Of a DNA stretch of 49,724 nucleotides, positions 21,047-29,265 are shown one piece after another (positions within the stretch are counted from its first letter, which is position 1; each line of letters starts with the position of its first letter). Source of the stretch: an uncultured Pelagibacteraceae bacterium (lineage in GTDB: Bacteria; Pseudomonadota; Alphaproteobacteria; Pelagibacterales; Pelagibacteraceae); contig CABYYE010000006.1 in assembly GCA_902523095.1 (NCBI GenBank), forward strand, positions 1-49,724. The letters run 5' to 3'. The notes beneath the pieces were generated by a model, which saw nothing but the letters and a program-made list of their open reading frames with translations, had not been told where the DNA came from and did not search any database. Position numbers and translations under genes: made by a program.

Positions 21047-21889
21047 ATGTCAAAGAGCGACCTTACAATTATAATTAATACTTTTAATAGTGATGAACAA
21101 ATTTATTCCTGTTTGGACTCTATTGATAGTGATTTGAATATTTTAGTAATAGAAAATTCAAGTAATCAAGCATTTAAGACCTCTATTGAAAAAAAATATT
21201 TGAATGTCCAATGTGAGCTTACAGGGGAAAATTTGGGTTATGCAAAAGGTAATAATTACGGTCTATCAAAAGTCAAAAGCAAATATGCTTTAATACTTAA
21301 TCCAGATACTGAACTAGATAAGAATTCAATAGATAATTTTTTTAATACCGCAACTGAAATTCATGATTTTGCAATTATAGCTCCTGCTGTGCAAGAAAAA
21401 AAAGATTTAAAATCTTTAAATGATTCAAAAGATATACAAGAGGTAGAAACTGTAAAAGGTTTTGCAATGTTTTTAAATTTAAGCAAATTTAAAGATATCG
21501 GTTTTTTTGATGATAATTTTTTTATATATTTTGAAGAAATCGATTTATGCAAAAGATTAAAAAAAAATGAACAAAAAATTTACTTAGATCCTAAAATAAA
21601 GATTTTTCACAAAGGCGGAAGTTCACATAATCAATCTATAAATTTTGAAATGGAATTATCAAGAAACTGGCACTGGATGTGGTCGTCTTTTTATTTTCAT
21701 AAAAAATATTCAGGTTTTCTTTTTGGATTATTTAAGGTGGGTGGAAAATTTATTTCAGCTTTAATAAAAACTGTAATCTATACAGTAACATTCAACGACA
21801 AAAAAAAGAAAATTTATTCTCATAGACTGTCAGGCTTATATAATTCAATTATAGGAGAGAAGTCTTGGTATAGACCCAAGATATTTTAA
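21047..21889 (+). CDS. GT2-family glycosyltransferase, rhamnosyltransferase-like
   Basis: A 280-residue GT-A enzyme similar to WbbL/RfbN rhamnosyltransferases. It opens LTIIINTFNSDEQI, then has the ENLGYAKGNNYG motif near residue 62, the metal-binding ILNPDTE near residue 83, and FIYFEEIDLCKRL near residue 160. A moderately hydrophobic C-terminal stretch (about residues 225-250) may lie on the membrane. Diverging directly from the rml operon, it is a natural user of dTDP-rhamnose (inference). Confidence 0.82.
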   Translation: MSKSDLTIIINTFNSDEQIYSCLDSIDSDLNILVIENSSNQAFKTSIEKKYLNVQCELTGENLGYAKGNNYGLSKVKSKYALILNPDTELDKNSIDNFFNTATEIHDFAIIAPAVQEKKDLKSLNDSKDIQEVETVKGFAMFLNLSKFKDIGFFDDNFFIYFEEIDLCKRLKKNEQKIYLDPKIKIFHKGGSSHNQSINFEMELSRNWHWMWSSFYFHKKYSGFLFGLFKVGGKFISALIKTVIYTVTFNDKKKKIYSHRLSGLYNSIIGEKSWYRPKIF

Positions 21890-21929
21890 TTAATTGATTT
21901 AATTACAATTTAATTATAAAAAACCTTTA

Positions 21930-22946
21930 ATGAAGTCTAATAAAAAAAAGATTTTAGTCACAGGGGCAGCTGGTTTTCTTGGCTCACATTTATCTGAAAC
22001 TTTAAGTAATTTAGGGCACGAAGTTATTGGTATAGATAATATGATTGGTGGTTACGAAGACAATGTGCCAAAAAATATCAAATTTCACAAAATTGATTGT
22101 TGTGATTTTGAACAAGTTAAAAACATTATGAAACAGGTAAATGTTGTTTATCATTGCGCCGCAACAGCACATGAAGGACTTTCAGTTTTTTCTCCTTTTG
22201 AAATTACTAAAAATAACTATTTAGCATCTGTATCAATTTTTACGGCAGCGGTGAATGAAAAAGTTGATAGAATTATTTTTTGTTCTTCTATGGCGAGGTA
22301 TGGAGATCAAAATACACCGTTCACAGAGAGCATGAAACCAAAGCCAGTCGATCCATATGCAATTTCAAAAGTTGCAGCTGAAGAAGTTTTAAAAAATCTT
22401 TGTAATTTAAATAAAATAGAATGGGTTATTGCAGTCCCTCATAATATTATAGGTCCTCGACAAAAATATGATGATCCTTTTAGAAATGTTGTTTCAATTA
22501 TGATTAATAGAATGATGCAAGGGAAAGCACCAATTATTTATGGTGATGGTAAACAAACAAGATGTTTTTCTTACATTGATGATTGTTTAAGTTGCTTGAT
22601 ACCAATGTTGGATCAAAAAAATCTAAATAAAGAGACTATTAATATTGGACCAGATGAAGAATTTGTTTCAATAAATAAAATTGCTGAAATATGTTCAAAT
22701 ATAACTGGCGTTAATTTAGAGCCAATTCATAAAAAAGATAGACCCAAAGAGGTGAAGCACGCAACATGTTCAGCTGATAAAGCGAGAAATTTATTACAAT
22801 ACAAAACTAGTGTTACCCTTTTAGATGGGATTAAAAAAACTTATGATTATATTAAAAAAAGAGGAACAAGACCTTTTGACTATAATATAAATATTGAAAT
22901 CAATAATGAGCTCACCCCATCTACTTGGAAAAATAAAGAAATCTAG
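21930..22946 (+). CDS. NAD-dependent nucleotide-sugar epimerase/dehydratase
   Basis: A 338-residue extended SDR protein. It has the NAD loop VTGAAGFLGSHL, a CAATAHEG strand, SSMARYG with the active-site Ser, YAISK with Tyr/Lys, and GDGKQTRCFSYIDD typical of UDP-glucose 4-epimerase-like enzymes. The exact reaction (4-epimerase, 4,6-dehydratase or 4-reductase) cannot be fixed by eye. It is the last island gene, and its stop overlaps that of apt on the opposite strand by 4 bases. It could supply a missing epimerase or reductase step for the GDP-sugar branch, but nothing in the sequence proves this. Confidence 0.75.
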   Translation: MKSNKKKILVTGAAGFLGSHLSETLSNLGHEVIGIDNMIGGYEDNVPKNIKFHKIDCCDFEQVKNIMKQVNVVYHCAATAHEGLSVFSPFEITKNNYLASVSIFTAAVNEKVDRIIFCSSMARYGDQNTPFTESMKPKPVDPYAISKVAAEEVLKNLCNLNKIEWVIAVPHNIIGPRQKYDDPFRNVVSIMINRMMQGKAPIIYGDGKQTRCFSYIDDCLSCLIPMLDQKNLNKETINIGPDEEFVSINKIAEICSNITGVNLEPIHKKDRPKEVKHATCSADKARNLLQYKTSVTLLDGIKKTYDYIKKRGTRPFDYNINIEINNELTPSTWKNKEI

Positions 22947-23470
22947 TGTCCAGGAAATTCAATTAAACTCTCAGTACTATAACCCTTTTTTTTTAACAAA
23001 TTGTTTCCTGGCAAATCAAATAGATTTATTACAAATATAAAACCAGCAACATTACCACCTGAAATTTCTATTAATTTAGCAGCGGCTTCCGCTGTACCGC
23101 CTGTAGCTATCAAATCATCAATTACCAAAATTCTCTCTCCTTTATTAATAGAATCTTTATGAACTTCAATTGTAGCCTCCCCATATTCAAGTTTAAAGTC
23201 AACAGAGTGTGTATCAGCAGGAAGTTTATTTTTTTTTCTCAGAAGTATAAATGGTTTACCTAAAGTATAGGATACTGTTGAAGCAAAAACAAAGCCTCTA
23301 GACTCTATAGCTGCAACTTTATCAAAATTTATTTTCTTAGAAATTTCTATAATTTTATCATTGGTGTATTTAAAGGCTTCTGGATTTTTTATTAAAGTAG
23401 TTATATCTCTGAATAGAATACCTTTTTTTGGGTAATCTTTTATTGATCTTATGTGCTTTTTTAAATCCAT
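22943..23470 (-). CDS. apt: Adenine phosphoribosyltransferase
   Basis: A 175-residue type I phosphoribosyltransferase from the ATG at 23470; a TTG at 23482 would add four residues. It begins with the Apt-typical HIRSIKDYPKKGILFRDITT and holds the PRPP-binding loop RILVIDDLIATGGTAEAA near residue 118. It turns adenine plus PRPP into AMP. It diverges from mtnP, whose phosphorolysis of methylthioadenosine yields adenine, so the two form a salvage pair. It marks the right edge of the island. Confidence 0.93.
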   Translation of the reverse strand: MDLKKHIRSIKDYPKKGILFRDITTLIKNPEAFKYTNDKIIEISKKINFDKVAAIESRGFVFASTVSYTLGKPFILLRKKNKLPADTHSVDFKLEYGEATIEVHKDSINKGERILVIDDLIATGGTAEAAAKLIEISGGNVAGFIFVINLFDLPGNNLLKKKGYSTESLIEFPGH

Positions 23471-23513
23471 ATTTAGCTTCAAGTTCTAACAAAAAAGGAA
23501 TAATAATTAAATA

Positions 23514-24383
23514 ATGAAAAAAAGAAAATTAGGGATAATTGGCGGCAGCGGCCTTTACAAAATGGAAGGTTTTGAAAAATTCAAATGGAAAAAAATCGTT
23601 ACACCTTGGGGAACACCATCTGATCAAATTCTAATAGCAAAATTTGATAAAGAGGAAATATGTTTTATACCACGTCACTCAAGAGGCCATAAAATAAATC
23701 CTTCCAACATTAATTTTAGAGCTAATATTGATGCTATGAAGCAAATGGGTGTTACAGATATAGTTTCAGTTTCAGCAGTAGGATCTCTAAAAGAAAAACT
23801 AGAGCCAGGTAAATTTGTAATTGTAGATCAATTTATAGATAGAACTTTTTCAAGAGTGAAAACTTTTTTTGATGAAGAAATTGTAGCTCATGTGTCAATG
23901 GCAAAACCAACAAGTCCAGGTTTATCATCATGTTGTGAAGCGGCTTTAAAACATTTAGCTATTCCCCATCAACTCGGCGGAACTTATTTAGTAATGGAAG
24001 GACCACAATTTTCAACATTATCAGAGTCAAATTTGTACAGATCGTGGGGAGCAGATGTTATAGGTATGACAAATATGCCAGAAGCGAAACTTGCCAGAGA
24101 AGCTGAAATTCGATATTGCGCTGTCGCAATGGTCACAGATTTTGATTGTTGGCATCCAGATCATGACGAAGTAGACGTTTCCTTAGTTATTAAAACTTTA
24201 CAAAAAAATTCATTTAACGCTCAAGAAATGATTAAACGGGTAATTAAAACGTTTAAAAATTATTCAATTGATAAAGATCCAGCAAATAATTGTTTAGATG
24301 TGGCTATTATTACAGATCCCAAATTTAGAACAAAAAAAACAATAAAAAAACTTAAAAATATAGCCGGCAGAGTTTTCAAATAA
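23514..24383 (+). CDS. mtnP: S-methyl-5'-thioadenosine phosphorylase
   Basis: A 289-residue PNP-family phosphorylase. It has IGGSGLYKMEGF at the N-terminus, PRHSRGHKINPSNINFRAN near residue 62, SAVGSLKE, and the substrate pocket MEGPQFSTLSESNLYRSWGA with IGMTNMPEAKLAREAE. The Asp pair in VTDFDCWHPD selects for adenine-type purines. It splits methylthioadenosine into adenine and methylthioribose-1-phosphate. Methylthioadenosine arises from spermidine synthesis, which fits the polyamine-type transporter further downstream. It is followed after 9 bases by the M24 gene. Confidence 0.93.
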   Translation: MKKRKLGIIGGSGLYKMEGFEKFKWKKIVTPWGTPSDQILIAKFDKEEICFIPRHSRGHKINPSNINFRANIDAMKQMGVTDIVSVSAVGSLKEKLEPGKFVIVDQFIDRTFSRVKTFFDEEIVAHVSMAKPTSPGLSSCCEAALKHLAIPHQLGGTYLVMEGPQFSTLSESNLYRSWGADVIGMTNMPEAKLAREAEIRYCAVAMVTDFDCWHPDHDEVDVSLVIKTLQKNSFNAQEMIKRVIKTFKNYSIDKDPANNCLDVAIITDPKFRTKKTIKKLKNIAGRVFK

Positions 24384-24392
24384 TTAACATCA

Positions 24393-25559
24393 ATGCTTTT
24401 TGATAAACAAGAATATAAAGATCGTCTTAAAAAAGTAAAAAACTCAATGAGGATGAAAGGAATAGATTTATTAATATCCCAAGATCCGGCTAATATGAAT
24501 TATTTAACAGGTTACGATGCATGGTCTTTTTATTACGCTCAGTGTATTTTAGTTCATATTAATGAGGAAGAACCCATCTGTTTTGTTAGATCTCAAGATG
24601 TAGGAGGGGCTTATATTAAAACTTATTTACAACATCAAAATATTATTGAGTACGATGAAAAATATATTCATACATGGCCTCTTCATCCTTATCAGCGTTT
24701 AGCAGAAATTATTAAAATGAAAAAATGGGATAATTTGAATATTGGTTTAGAAATGGACAGTCACTATTTTACTGCTTATTGTTATGAAACCATTAAGCAA
24801 GGTTTACCTAATGCAAAGTTTAAAGATGCAGAGCGATTAGTTAATTGGGTAAGATTTGTAAAATCTAATGCAGAAATTAACCTCATGAGAACAGCTGCTC
24901 GCATTGTAGAAAATGGAATGAAAGCAGCTTTTAAAAGTATTAATCCGGGCGTAAGACAATGTGATGCGGTAGCAGATATTCATAAAGCATTGTTTAATGG
25001 CACAAAAGAGTTTGGAGGGGATTACTCAAGTATTGCAACCTTATTACCAACCGGGAAAGGAACATCTGCTTCACATTTAACTGCCTCAGATGAAAAATTT
25101 GTTGTAGGTGAAGCAACAATTATTGAAATAGCTGGCGTGTGTAAACGATATCATTGTCCTATGGCTCGAACAATTCTATTAGGAAAAAAAGATCAAACAA
25201 AAATCGACACTATGAAAGCAACAAATGAAGCTTTAGATGCTGGTATTTCTTTAGTTAAACCTGGAAATACTGTTGATGATATTGCCCAAAAGTTTTGGGG
25301 TATTTTAGATAAATTTAAGATTAAAAAAGAATCGAGGACAGGTTATTCAATAGGTATTGGTTATCCTCCTGACTGGGGAGAACAAACTTTTAATATACTT
25401 AAGGGTGATAAAACAGTTTTGCAACCTAACGTTACTTTTCACATGATTGCAGTAATGCAATTTGGTGATTGGGGTGTTGAAGCTAGCGAAGCAGTAAGAG
25501 TAACAGAAACAGGTTCAGAATTATTCTGCAATTTAACTAGAGAATTACATATTAAATAA
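24393..25559 (+). CDS. M24 family hydrolase, ectoine-hydrolase (DoeA/EutD)-like
   Basis: A 388-residue two-domain creatinase/prolidase-fold protein. The N-terminal domain has QDPANMNYLTGYDAWSFYY and the linker VNWVRFVKSNAEINLMRTAA. The pita-bread domain carries EIAGVCKRYHCPMARTILLG where metal-dependent M24 peptidases have their two Asp ligands, and both Asp are missing. The same pattern is what I recall for ectoine hydrolase DoeA, so this is a better guess than Xaa-Pro peptidase. The real substrate is uncertain. It sits between mtnP and potA and may act on a compound imported by that transporter (inference). Confidence 0.65.
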   Translation: MLFDKQEYKDRLKKVKNSMRMKGIDLLISQDPANMNYLTGYDAWSFYYAQCILVHINEEEPICFVRSQDVGGAYIKTYLQHQNIIEYDEKYIHTWPLHPYQRLAEIIKMKKWDNLNIGLEMDSHYFTAYCYETIKQGLPNAKFKDAERLVNWVRFVKSNAEINLMRTAARIVENGMKAAFKSINPGVRQCDAVADIHKALFNGTKEFGGDYSSIATLLPTGKGTSASHLTASDEKFVVGEATIIEIAGVCKRYHCPMARTILLGKKDQTKIDTMKATNEALDAGISLVKPGNTVDDIAQKFWGILDKFKIKKESRTGYSIGIGYPPDWGEQTFNILKGDKTVLQPNVTFHMIAVMQFGDWGVEASEAVRVTETGSELFCNLTRELHIK

Positions 25560-25606
25560 TAAAAACCTTGAAATAAATTTTCACAAATGCTTTATATATT
25601 CTTAAT

Positions 25607-26701
25607 ATGACGTCTTCAAAAAGTTTTGTAAAATTTGATAAAGTGGATAAAAGTTATGACGGCAAAGTTCTAGTCGTTAAAGACTTAAATTTAGATATCA
25701 ACGAAGGTGAATTTATTACAATGCTAGGACCATCTGGTTCTGGCAAAACAACTTGCTTGATGATGTTGGCTGGATTTGAAACACCAACTAATGGTGAAAT
25801 CTATTTAGACTCAAAACCAATTTCAAGAATTCCTCCACACAAAAGAGGTATAGGAATGGTTTTTCAAAATTACGCTTTGTTTCCTCATTTAACTGTTTAT
25901 GAGAATTTAGCATTTCCATTAAAAGTAAGAAAACTTTCAAAAAATGATATTGATAAAAAAGTGGATAAAGCTTTGTCTATGGTTTCATTGTCTGGGTTTG
26001 AAAAAAGAATGCCAAACCAATTATCAGGAGGACAACAACAAAGAGTGGCTGTAGCCAGATCTTTAGTATTTGATCCGCAATTAGTTTTAATGGATGAACC
26101 TTTAGGTGCTTTGGATAAAAACTTAAGAGAAAGTATGCAATACGAGATTAAACACATCCATGAAAATATAGGAGTAACAGTTGTGTATGTAACTCATGAT
26201 CAAAGCGAAGCTTTAACAATGTCTAGCAGAATAGCTGTCTTTAATGATGGAAAAGTCCAACAGCTTTCTACCCCTGACAAATTATATGAAGAACCAGTCA
26301 ATTCGTTCGTAGCAGAATTTATTGGAGAAAATAATACTTTTGCAGGAGAGGTTACCGATATTTCAGGCGGAAAATGTAAAGTTAAATTAGATACTGGTGG
26401 AGAAATAATTTCAAATCCTATAAGCGTTAAGTCAAAAGGAGAAAAAACAAAAGTTTCTCTTAGACCTGAAAGAGCAATAATAGATCCAGAAGATAAAATG
26501 GACAACAAATATAAGGGAAAGATCGAAGAAATTATTTACCATGGTGATCACGCTAGAGTAAGACTTAATTTACTAGGTAATAAAGAATTTATTTTAAAAA
26601 TTCCAAATAGTTCGGCAAGAATGGATATTAAACGTGGAAATGAGATTAAAGTTGGTTGGAATAGTCACGACGCTAGAGCCTTAGATCCAAAATCAATCTG
26701 A
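25607..26701 (+). CDS. potA: PotA-type ABC transporter ATP-binding protein
   Basis: A 364-residue ABC ATPase with Walker A GPSGSGKTT (41-49), Q-loop FQNYALFPHLTVYEN, signature LSGGQQQRVA, Walker B LVLMDEP and the H-loop VTHDQ. A C-terminal TOBE-like domain follows. Length and motifs fit the polyamine/Fe3+/putrescine importer group. It precedes potD, potB and potC on the same strand. A TTGAAA at 25568-25573 followed 17 bases later by TTTATA is a possible promoter, which would leave almost no leader before the ATG. Confidence 0.9.
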   Translation: MTSSKSFVKFDKVDKSYDGKVLVVKDLNLDINEGEFITMLGPSGSGKTTCLMMLAGFETPTNGEIYLDSKPISRIPPHKRGIGMVFQNYALFPHLTVYENLAFPLKVRKLSKNDIDKKVDKALSMVSLSGFEKRMPNQLSGGQQQRVAVARSLVFDPQLVLMDEPLGALDKNLRESMQYEIKHIHENIGVTVVYVTHDQSEALTMSSRIAVFNDGKVQQLSTPDKLYEEPVNSFVAEFIGENNTFAGEVTDISGGKCKVKLDTGGEIISNPISVKSKGEKTKVSLRPERAIIDPEDKMDNKYKGKIEEIIYHGDHARVRLNLLGNKEFILKIPNSSARMDIKRGNEIKVGWNSHDARALDPKSI

Positions 26702-26756
26702 GATTGATTCACCCAAAAAATATTAATTTTAAAAGGTAATTTTCTAAAATCAGAGG

Positions 26757-26785
26757 TTGACTTAATTTTTGTTACTTGTTGTAAT
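26757..26785 (+). promoter_or_regulatory. Strong sigma-70-like promoter of potD
   Basis: TTGACT (26757-26762) and TGTAAT (26780-26785) are exactly 17 bases apart, each one base off consensus. The predicted start near 26792 leaves a 30-base leader that contains AGGGG at 26811-26815, seven bases before the potD ATG. This is the best promoter plus ribosome-site combination in the window and fits high expression of a binding protein. Confidence 0.72.
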
Positions 26786-26822
26786 CAAGAATTAAAAAAC
26801 GTTTAAACGAAGGGGAATAATA

Positions 26823-27941
26823 ATGAGAAAATTAAGTAAATTATTACTTACACTAGTATTTGCTCTTTCAATTTCTTCAACTTCATATGCTGTAACAGTT
26901 GCATCATGGGGTGGAGCTTACACAGAAAGTCAAAAACTAGGTTACGGAGATCCAACTGCTAAGAAATTAGGTATACCTATTAACTGGGTAGACTACTCAG
27001 GCGGATTATCTGAAATTAAAGCTCAAAAAGCAGCAGGTAAGATTACTTGGGACATCATAGATGTTTTTGCTATGGACACTATCAATGGATGTGATGAAGG
27101 TTTATTTGTTAAATTTGATTTTGACAAAGACTTTCCAGCAGCTCCGGATGGAACTAAAGCTAGTAAAGATTTCTTTACGTCAATGCCAAGTGATTGTGCT
27201 GTAGGAAATATTTTATATTCTTGGACATACGCTTACAATGATAAAACAATTGGAAGCAATAAACCAAAAACAATAAAAGATTTCTTTGACACTAAAAAAT
27301 TTCCTGGAAAAAGAGGTATCTATAAATCAGCTATGCACAATGTAGAAATGGCATTAGCTGCATCAGGTACTAAGCCAGGTAAAGGTGGAAAAAACATCTA
27401 CAAAAAACTTTCAAAAGCTAAAGGTCTAGATGCTGCAATTAAAAAAGTTGAAGCTCTATGTAAAGATCCAAATGGCGGATGTGTATTTTGGTCAGCTGGT
27501 GCAAAACCACCTGAACTACTTATGCAGGGTGAAGTTGTAATGGCAACAGGTTGGAATGGTAGATTCTTTAACGCTGAAGTTGGAGAAGGCGCACCATTAA
27601 AACAAGTATGGGATGCTCAAGGTTTAGATTACCAGTACATGGTAGTTGTTAAGGGTGGACCAAACGAGGCTGATGCTATGAAAGCAATTGCGCAAATGAC
27701 TAGCACAGAAGGTTTAGCTGGTTCTGCGAAGTATATTGCTTATGCACCTTGGAGAAAATCTTCTCTAAAAGTTATTGAAGCGGGTGAGCCATGGTACAAA
27801 GATGGTAAAACAGCCATGATGACGCAAATGCCAACTCATCCTAACAATACAAAAAGCTATATCCTGATTGATCCATTATTCTGGGCTGACAACGGTTCAG
27901 AAATCGGTGAAAAATGGGAAGCTATGAAGTCTGGTCTTTAA
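26823..27941 (+). CDS. potD: PotD/PotF-type periplasmic substrate-binding protein
   Basis: A 372-residue binding protein with a Sec signal peptide (residues 1-23, ending SSTSYA). The mature start VTVASWGGAYTESQ is typical of the spermidine/putrescine-binding group. Later strings include WDIIDVFAMDT, FDTKKFPGKRG, MATGWNGRF and YAPWRKSS. Polyamines are the default guess, but this cluster also binds other cationic or zwitterionic compounds. The gene has its own strong promoter and a terminator right after it, so it is likely made in large excess over PotABC. Confidence 0.85.
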   Translation: MRKLSKLLLTLVFALSISSTSYAVTVASWGGAYTESQKLGYGDPTAKKLGIPINWVDYSGGLSEIKAQKAAGKITWDIIDVFAMDTINGCDEGLFVKFDFDKDFPAAPDGTKASKDFFTSMPSDCAVGNILYSWTYAYNDKTIGSNKPKTIKDFFDTKKFPGKRGIYKSAMHNVEMALAASGTKPGKGGKNIYKKLSKAKGLDAAIKKVEALCKDPNGGCVFWSAGAKPPELLMQGEVVMATGWNGRFFNAEVGEGAPLKQVWDAQGLDYQYMVVVKGGPNEADAMKAIAQMTSTEGLAGSAKYIAYAPWRKSSLKVIEAGEPWYKDGKTAMMTQMPTHPNNTKSYILIDPLFWADNGSEIGEKWEAMKSGL

Positions 27942-27976
27942 TTAATTTTAAAAGACTTTGATGATATATTAAATTT

Positions 27977-28005
27977 AGGGCGGTTATGAATTAACCGCCC
28001 TTTTT
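27977..28005 (+). terminator. Intrinsic terminator / attenuator between potD and potB
   Basis: GGGCGGTTA (27978-27986) and TAACCGCCC (27992-28000) form a perfect GC-rich 9-bp stem, extended by A27977-T28001, with a 5-base loop. It is followed by a five-T run (28001-28005). The stem ends only 10 bases before the potB ATG. It would stop most potD transcripts and allow limited read-through into potBC. Confidence 0.9.
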
Positions 28006-28009
28006 ATTT

Positions 28010-29263
28010 ATGAGTAGTGAAACACAACAAATTTTAACAACTGATGGCATACCTCTAGAGGTAAGTCTTAAAAAAGTCGAAAGAAGAAATAAATTTAAAG
28101 CATTTCTTCTTGTTGCACCCTTATTATTTTTTTTATTAATAGTTTATATTTCTCCTATTATTGGAATGTTATTCAATAGTGTCGATGACCGTATGGTTAC
28201 GAACGCTTTACCCAAAACATTTGTTGCTATGGAAAAATGGGATGGAAAAGAGCTTCCATCAGAGGAAGTATTTGAAGCTTTTTACATTGATTTTCAAAAA
28301 TTAATTGAGGAAGAAAAAGAGGGAAAACTTTCAACTCAATTAAATTATGAAAAAAATGGTTTTAAAAGCATTATTAAAAAATTAAGACGAAAATCAAAAT
28401 CTTTTGAAGAAGGAAATTATAAAGAACAAATTATGGCAGTTCATGAAAGATGGTCAGACGTTGAATACTGGAGAGCAATTAAAAGACGCGCACCTTCTTA
28501 TTCGTATTCAAAATATTTAAAGGGTGTTGATATGTATCAAAATCAAGAAGGAAAGTTTGTTCAAGTTGAAGAGGATCGAAGAATTTATAAAAAATTATGG
28601 GTTAGAACTTTAAAAATAGCTTTTTATGTCACTCTATTTTGTTTTTTAATGGCTTATCCAATTGCACACTTATTAGCTACACTTCCAATGAAATATAGTA
28701 ATTTATTAATGATTTGTGTTCTTCTTCCTTTTTGGACTTCATTATTAGTCAGGACTGCAAGTTGGATGATTTTACTTCAACAACAGGGAGTAGTTAATGA
28801 TTTTTTAGTTTGGATAGGTTTGGTAGCAGATGATGAGAGATTAGTCATGATGTATAATGAAACTGGTACTTATATTGCAATGACCCAAATTCTCTTACCA
28901 TTTATGGTTTTACCGCTTTATAGTGTTATGAAGACAATATCTCCTAGCCTAGTTAGAGCTGGAAAATCTCTTGGTGGAACACCTTTTACAACATTTTGGA
29001 AGGTATACTTTCCGCTAACTATCCCGGGAATAGGGGCAGGATCACTTTTAGTTTTTATTCTTGCGATTGGCTACTACATTACCCCTGAATTAGTAGGAGG
29101 TGCATCAGGAACTCTTATTAGTAATATGATTGCATATCACATGAAGTATACTTTAGATTGGAGTTTTGCCTCTGCTATGGGACTGATGTTGTTAGCAGGA
29201 GTTCTTGCAATTTACTGGGTTTATAACAAATTAGTCGGAATAGATAATATTAAATTAGGATAG
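28010..29263 (+). CDS. potB: PotB-type ABC transporter permease with extended loop
   Basis: A 417-residue inner-membrane permease. The first helix spans about residues 31-53. A long, charged, mostly helical segment of about 145 residues (54-199) follows before the permease core. The core from about 200 to 410 contains the EAA-type loop RAGKSLGGTPFTTFWKVYFPLTIPG, which couples to the ATPase. Ordinary PotB proteins have about 280 residues, so the segment is a large periplasmic insertion. There is no room for a ribosome site between the terminator and the ATG at 28010, so translation may begin without one. Confidence 0.88.
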   Translation: MSSETQQILTTDGIPLEVSLKKVERRNKFKAFLLVAPLLFFLLIVYISPIIGMLFNSVDDRMVTNALPKTFVAMEKWDGKELPSEEVFEAFYIDFQKLIEEEKEGKLSTQLNYEKNGFKSIIKKLRRKSKSFEEGNYKEQIMAVHERWSDVEYWRAIKRRAPSYSYSKYLKGVDMYQNQEGKFVQVEEDRRIYKKLWVRTLKIAFYVTLFCFLMAYPIAHLLATLPMKYSNLLMICVLLPFWTSLLVRTASWMILLQQQGVVNDFLVWIGLVADDERLVMMYNETGTYIAMTQILLPFMVLPLYSVMKTISPSLVRAGKSLGGTPFTTFWKVYFPLTIPGIGAGSLLVFILAIGYYITPELVGGASGTLISNMIAYHMKYTLDWSFASAMGLMLLAGVLAIYWVYNKLVGIDNIKLG

Positions 29264-29265
29264 AT

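Larger units (their letters stand above)
4124..22946. other. Surface-polysaccharide genomic island
   Basis: Nineteen protein genes and one tRNA lie between the ald block and apt. Nearly all are glycosyltransferases, nucleotide-sugar enzymes, sugar methyltransferases or envelope proteins. Strand changes every few genes, and codon use is even more A+T-rich and Lys/Asn-rich than in the flanks. The left edge abuts a gene remnant and the right edge overlaps the apt stop by 4 bases. This matches the hypervariable cell-surface regions known from SAR11 genomes. No integrase or transposase is visible, so replacement by homologous recombination in the flanks is the likely route of exchange (inference). 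Confidence 0.75.

Noticed and set aside
4124-22946. Prophage or insertion sequence as the source of the island
   Set aside because: No integrase, transposase, phage structural gene or terminal repeat was seen; content is purely glycan-related.
24393-25559. Assignment as Xaa-Pro aminopeptidase
   Set aside because: The two Asp metal ligands of that group are absent, and the sequence around them matches the ectoine-hydrolase pattern.
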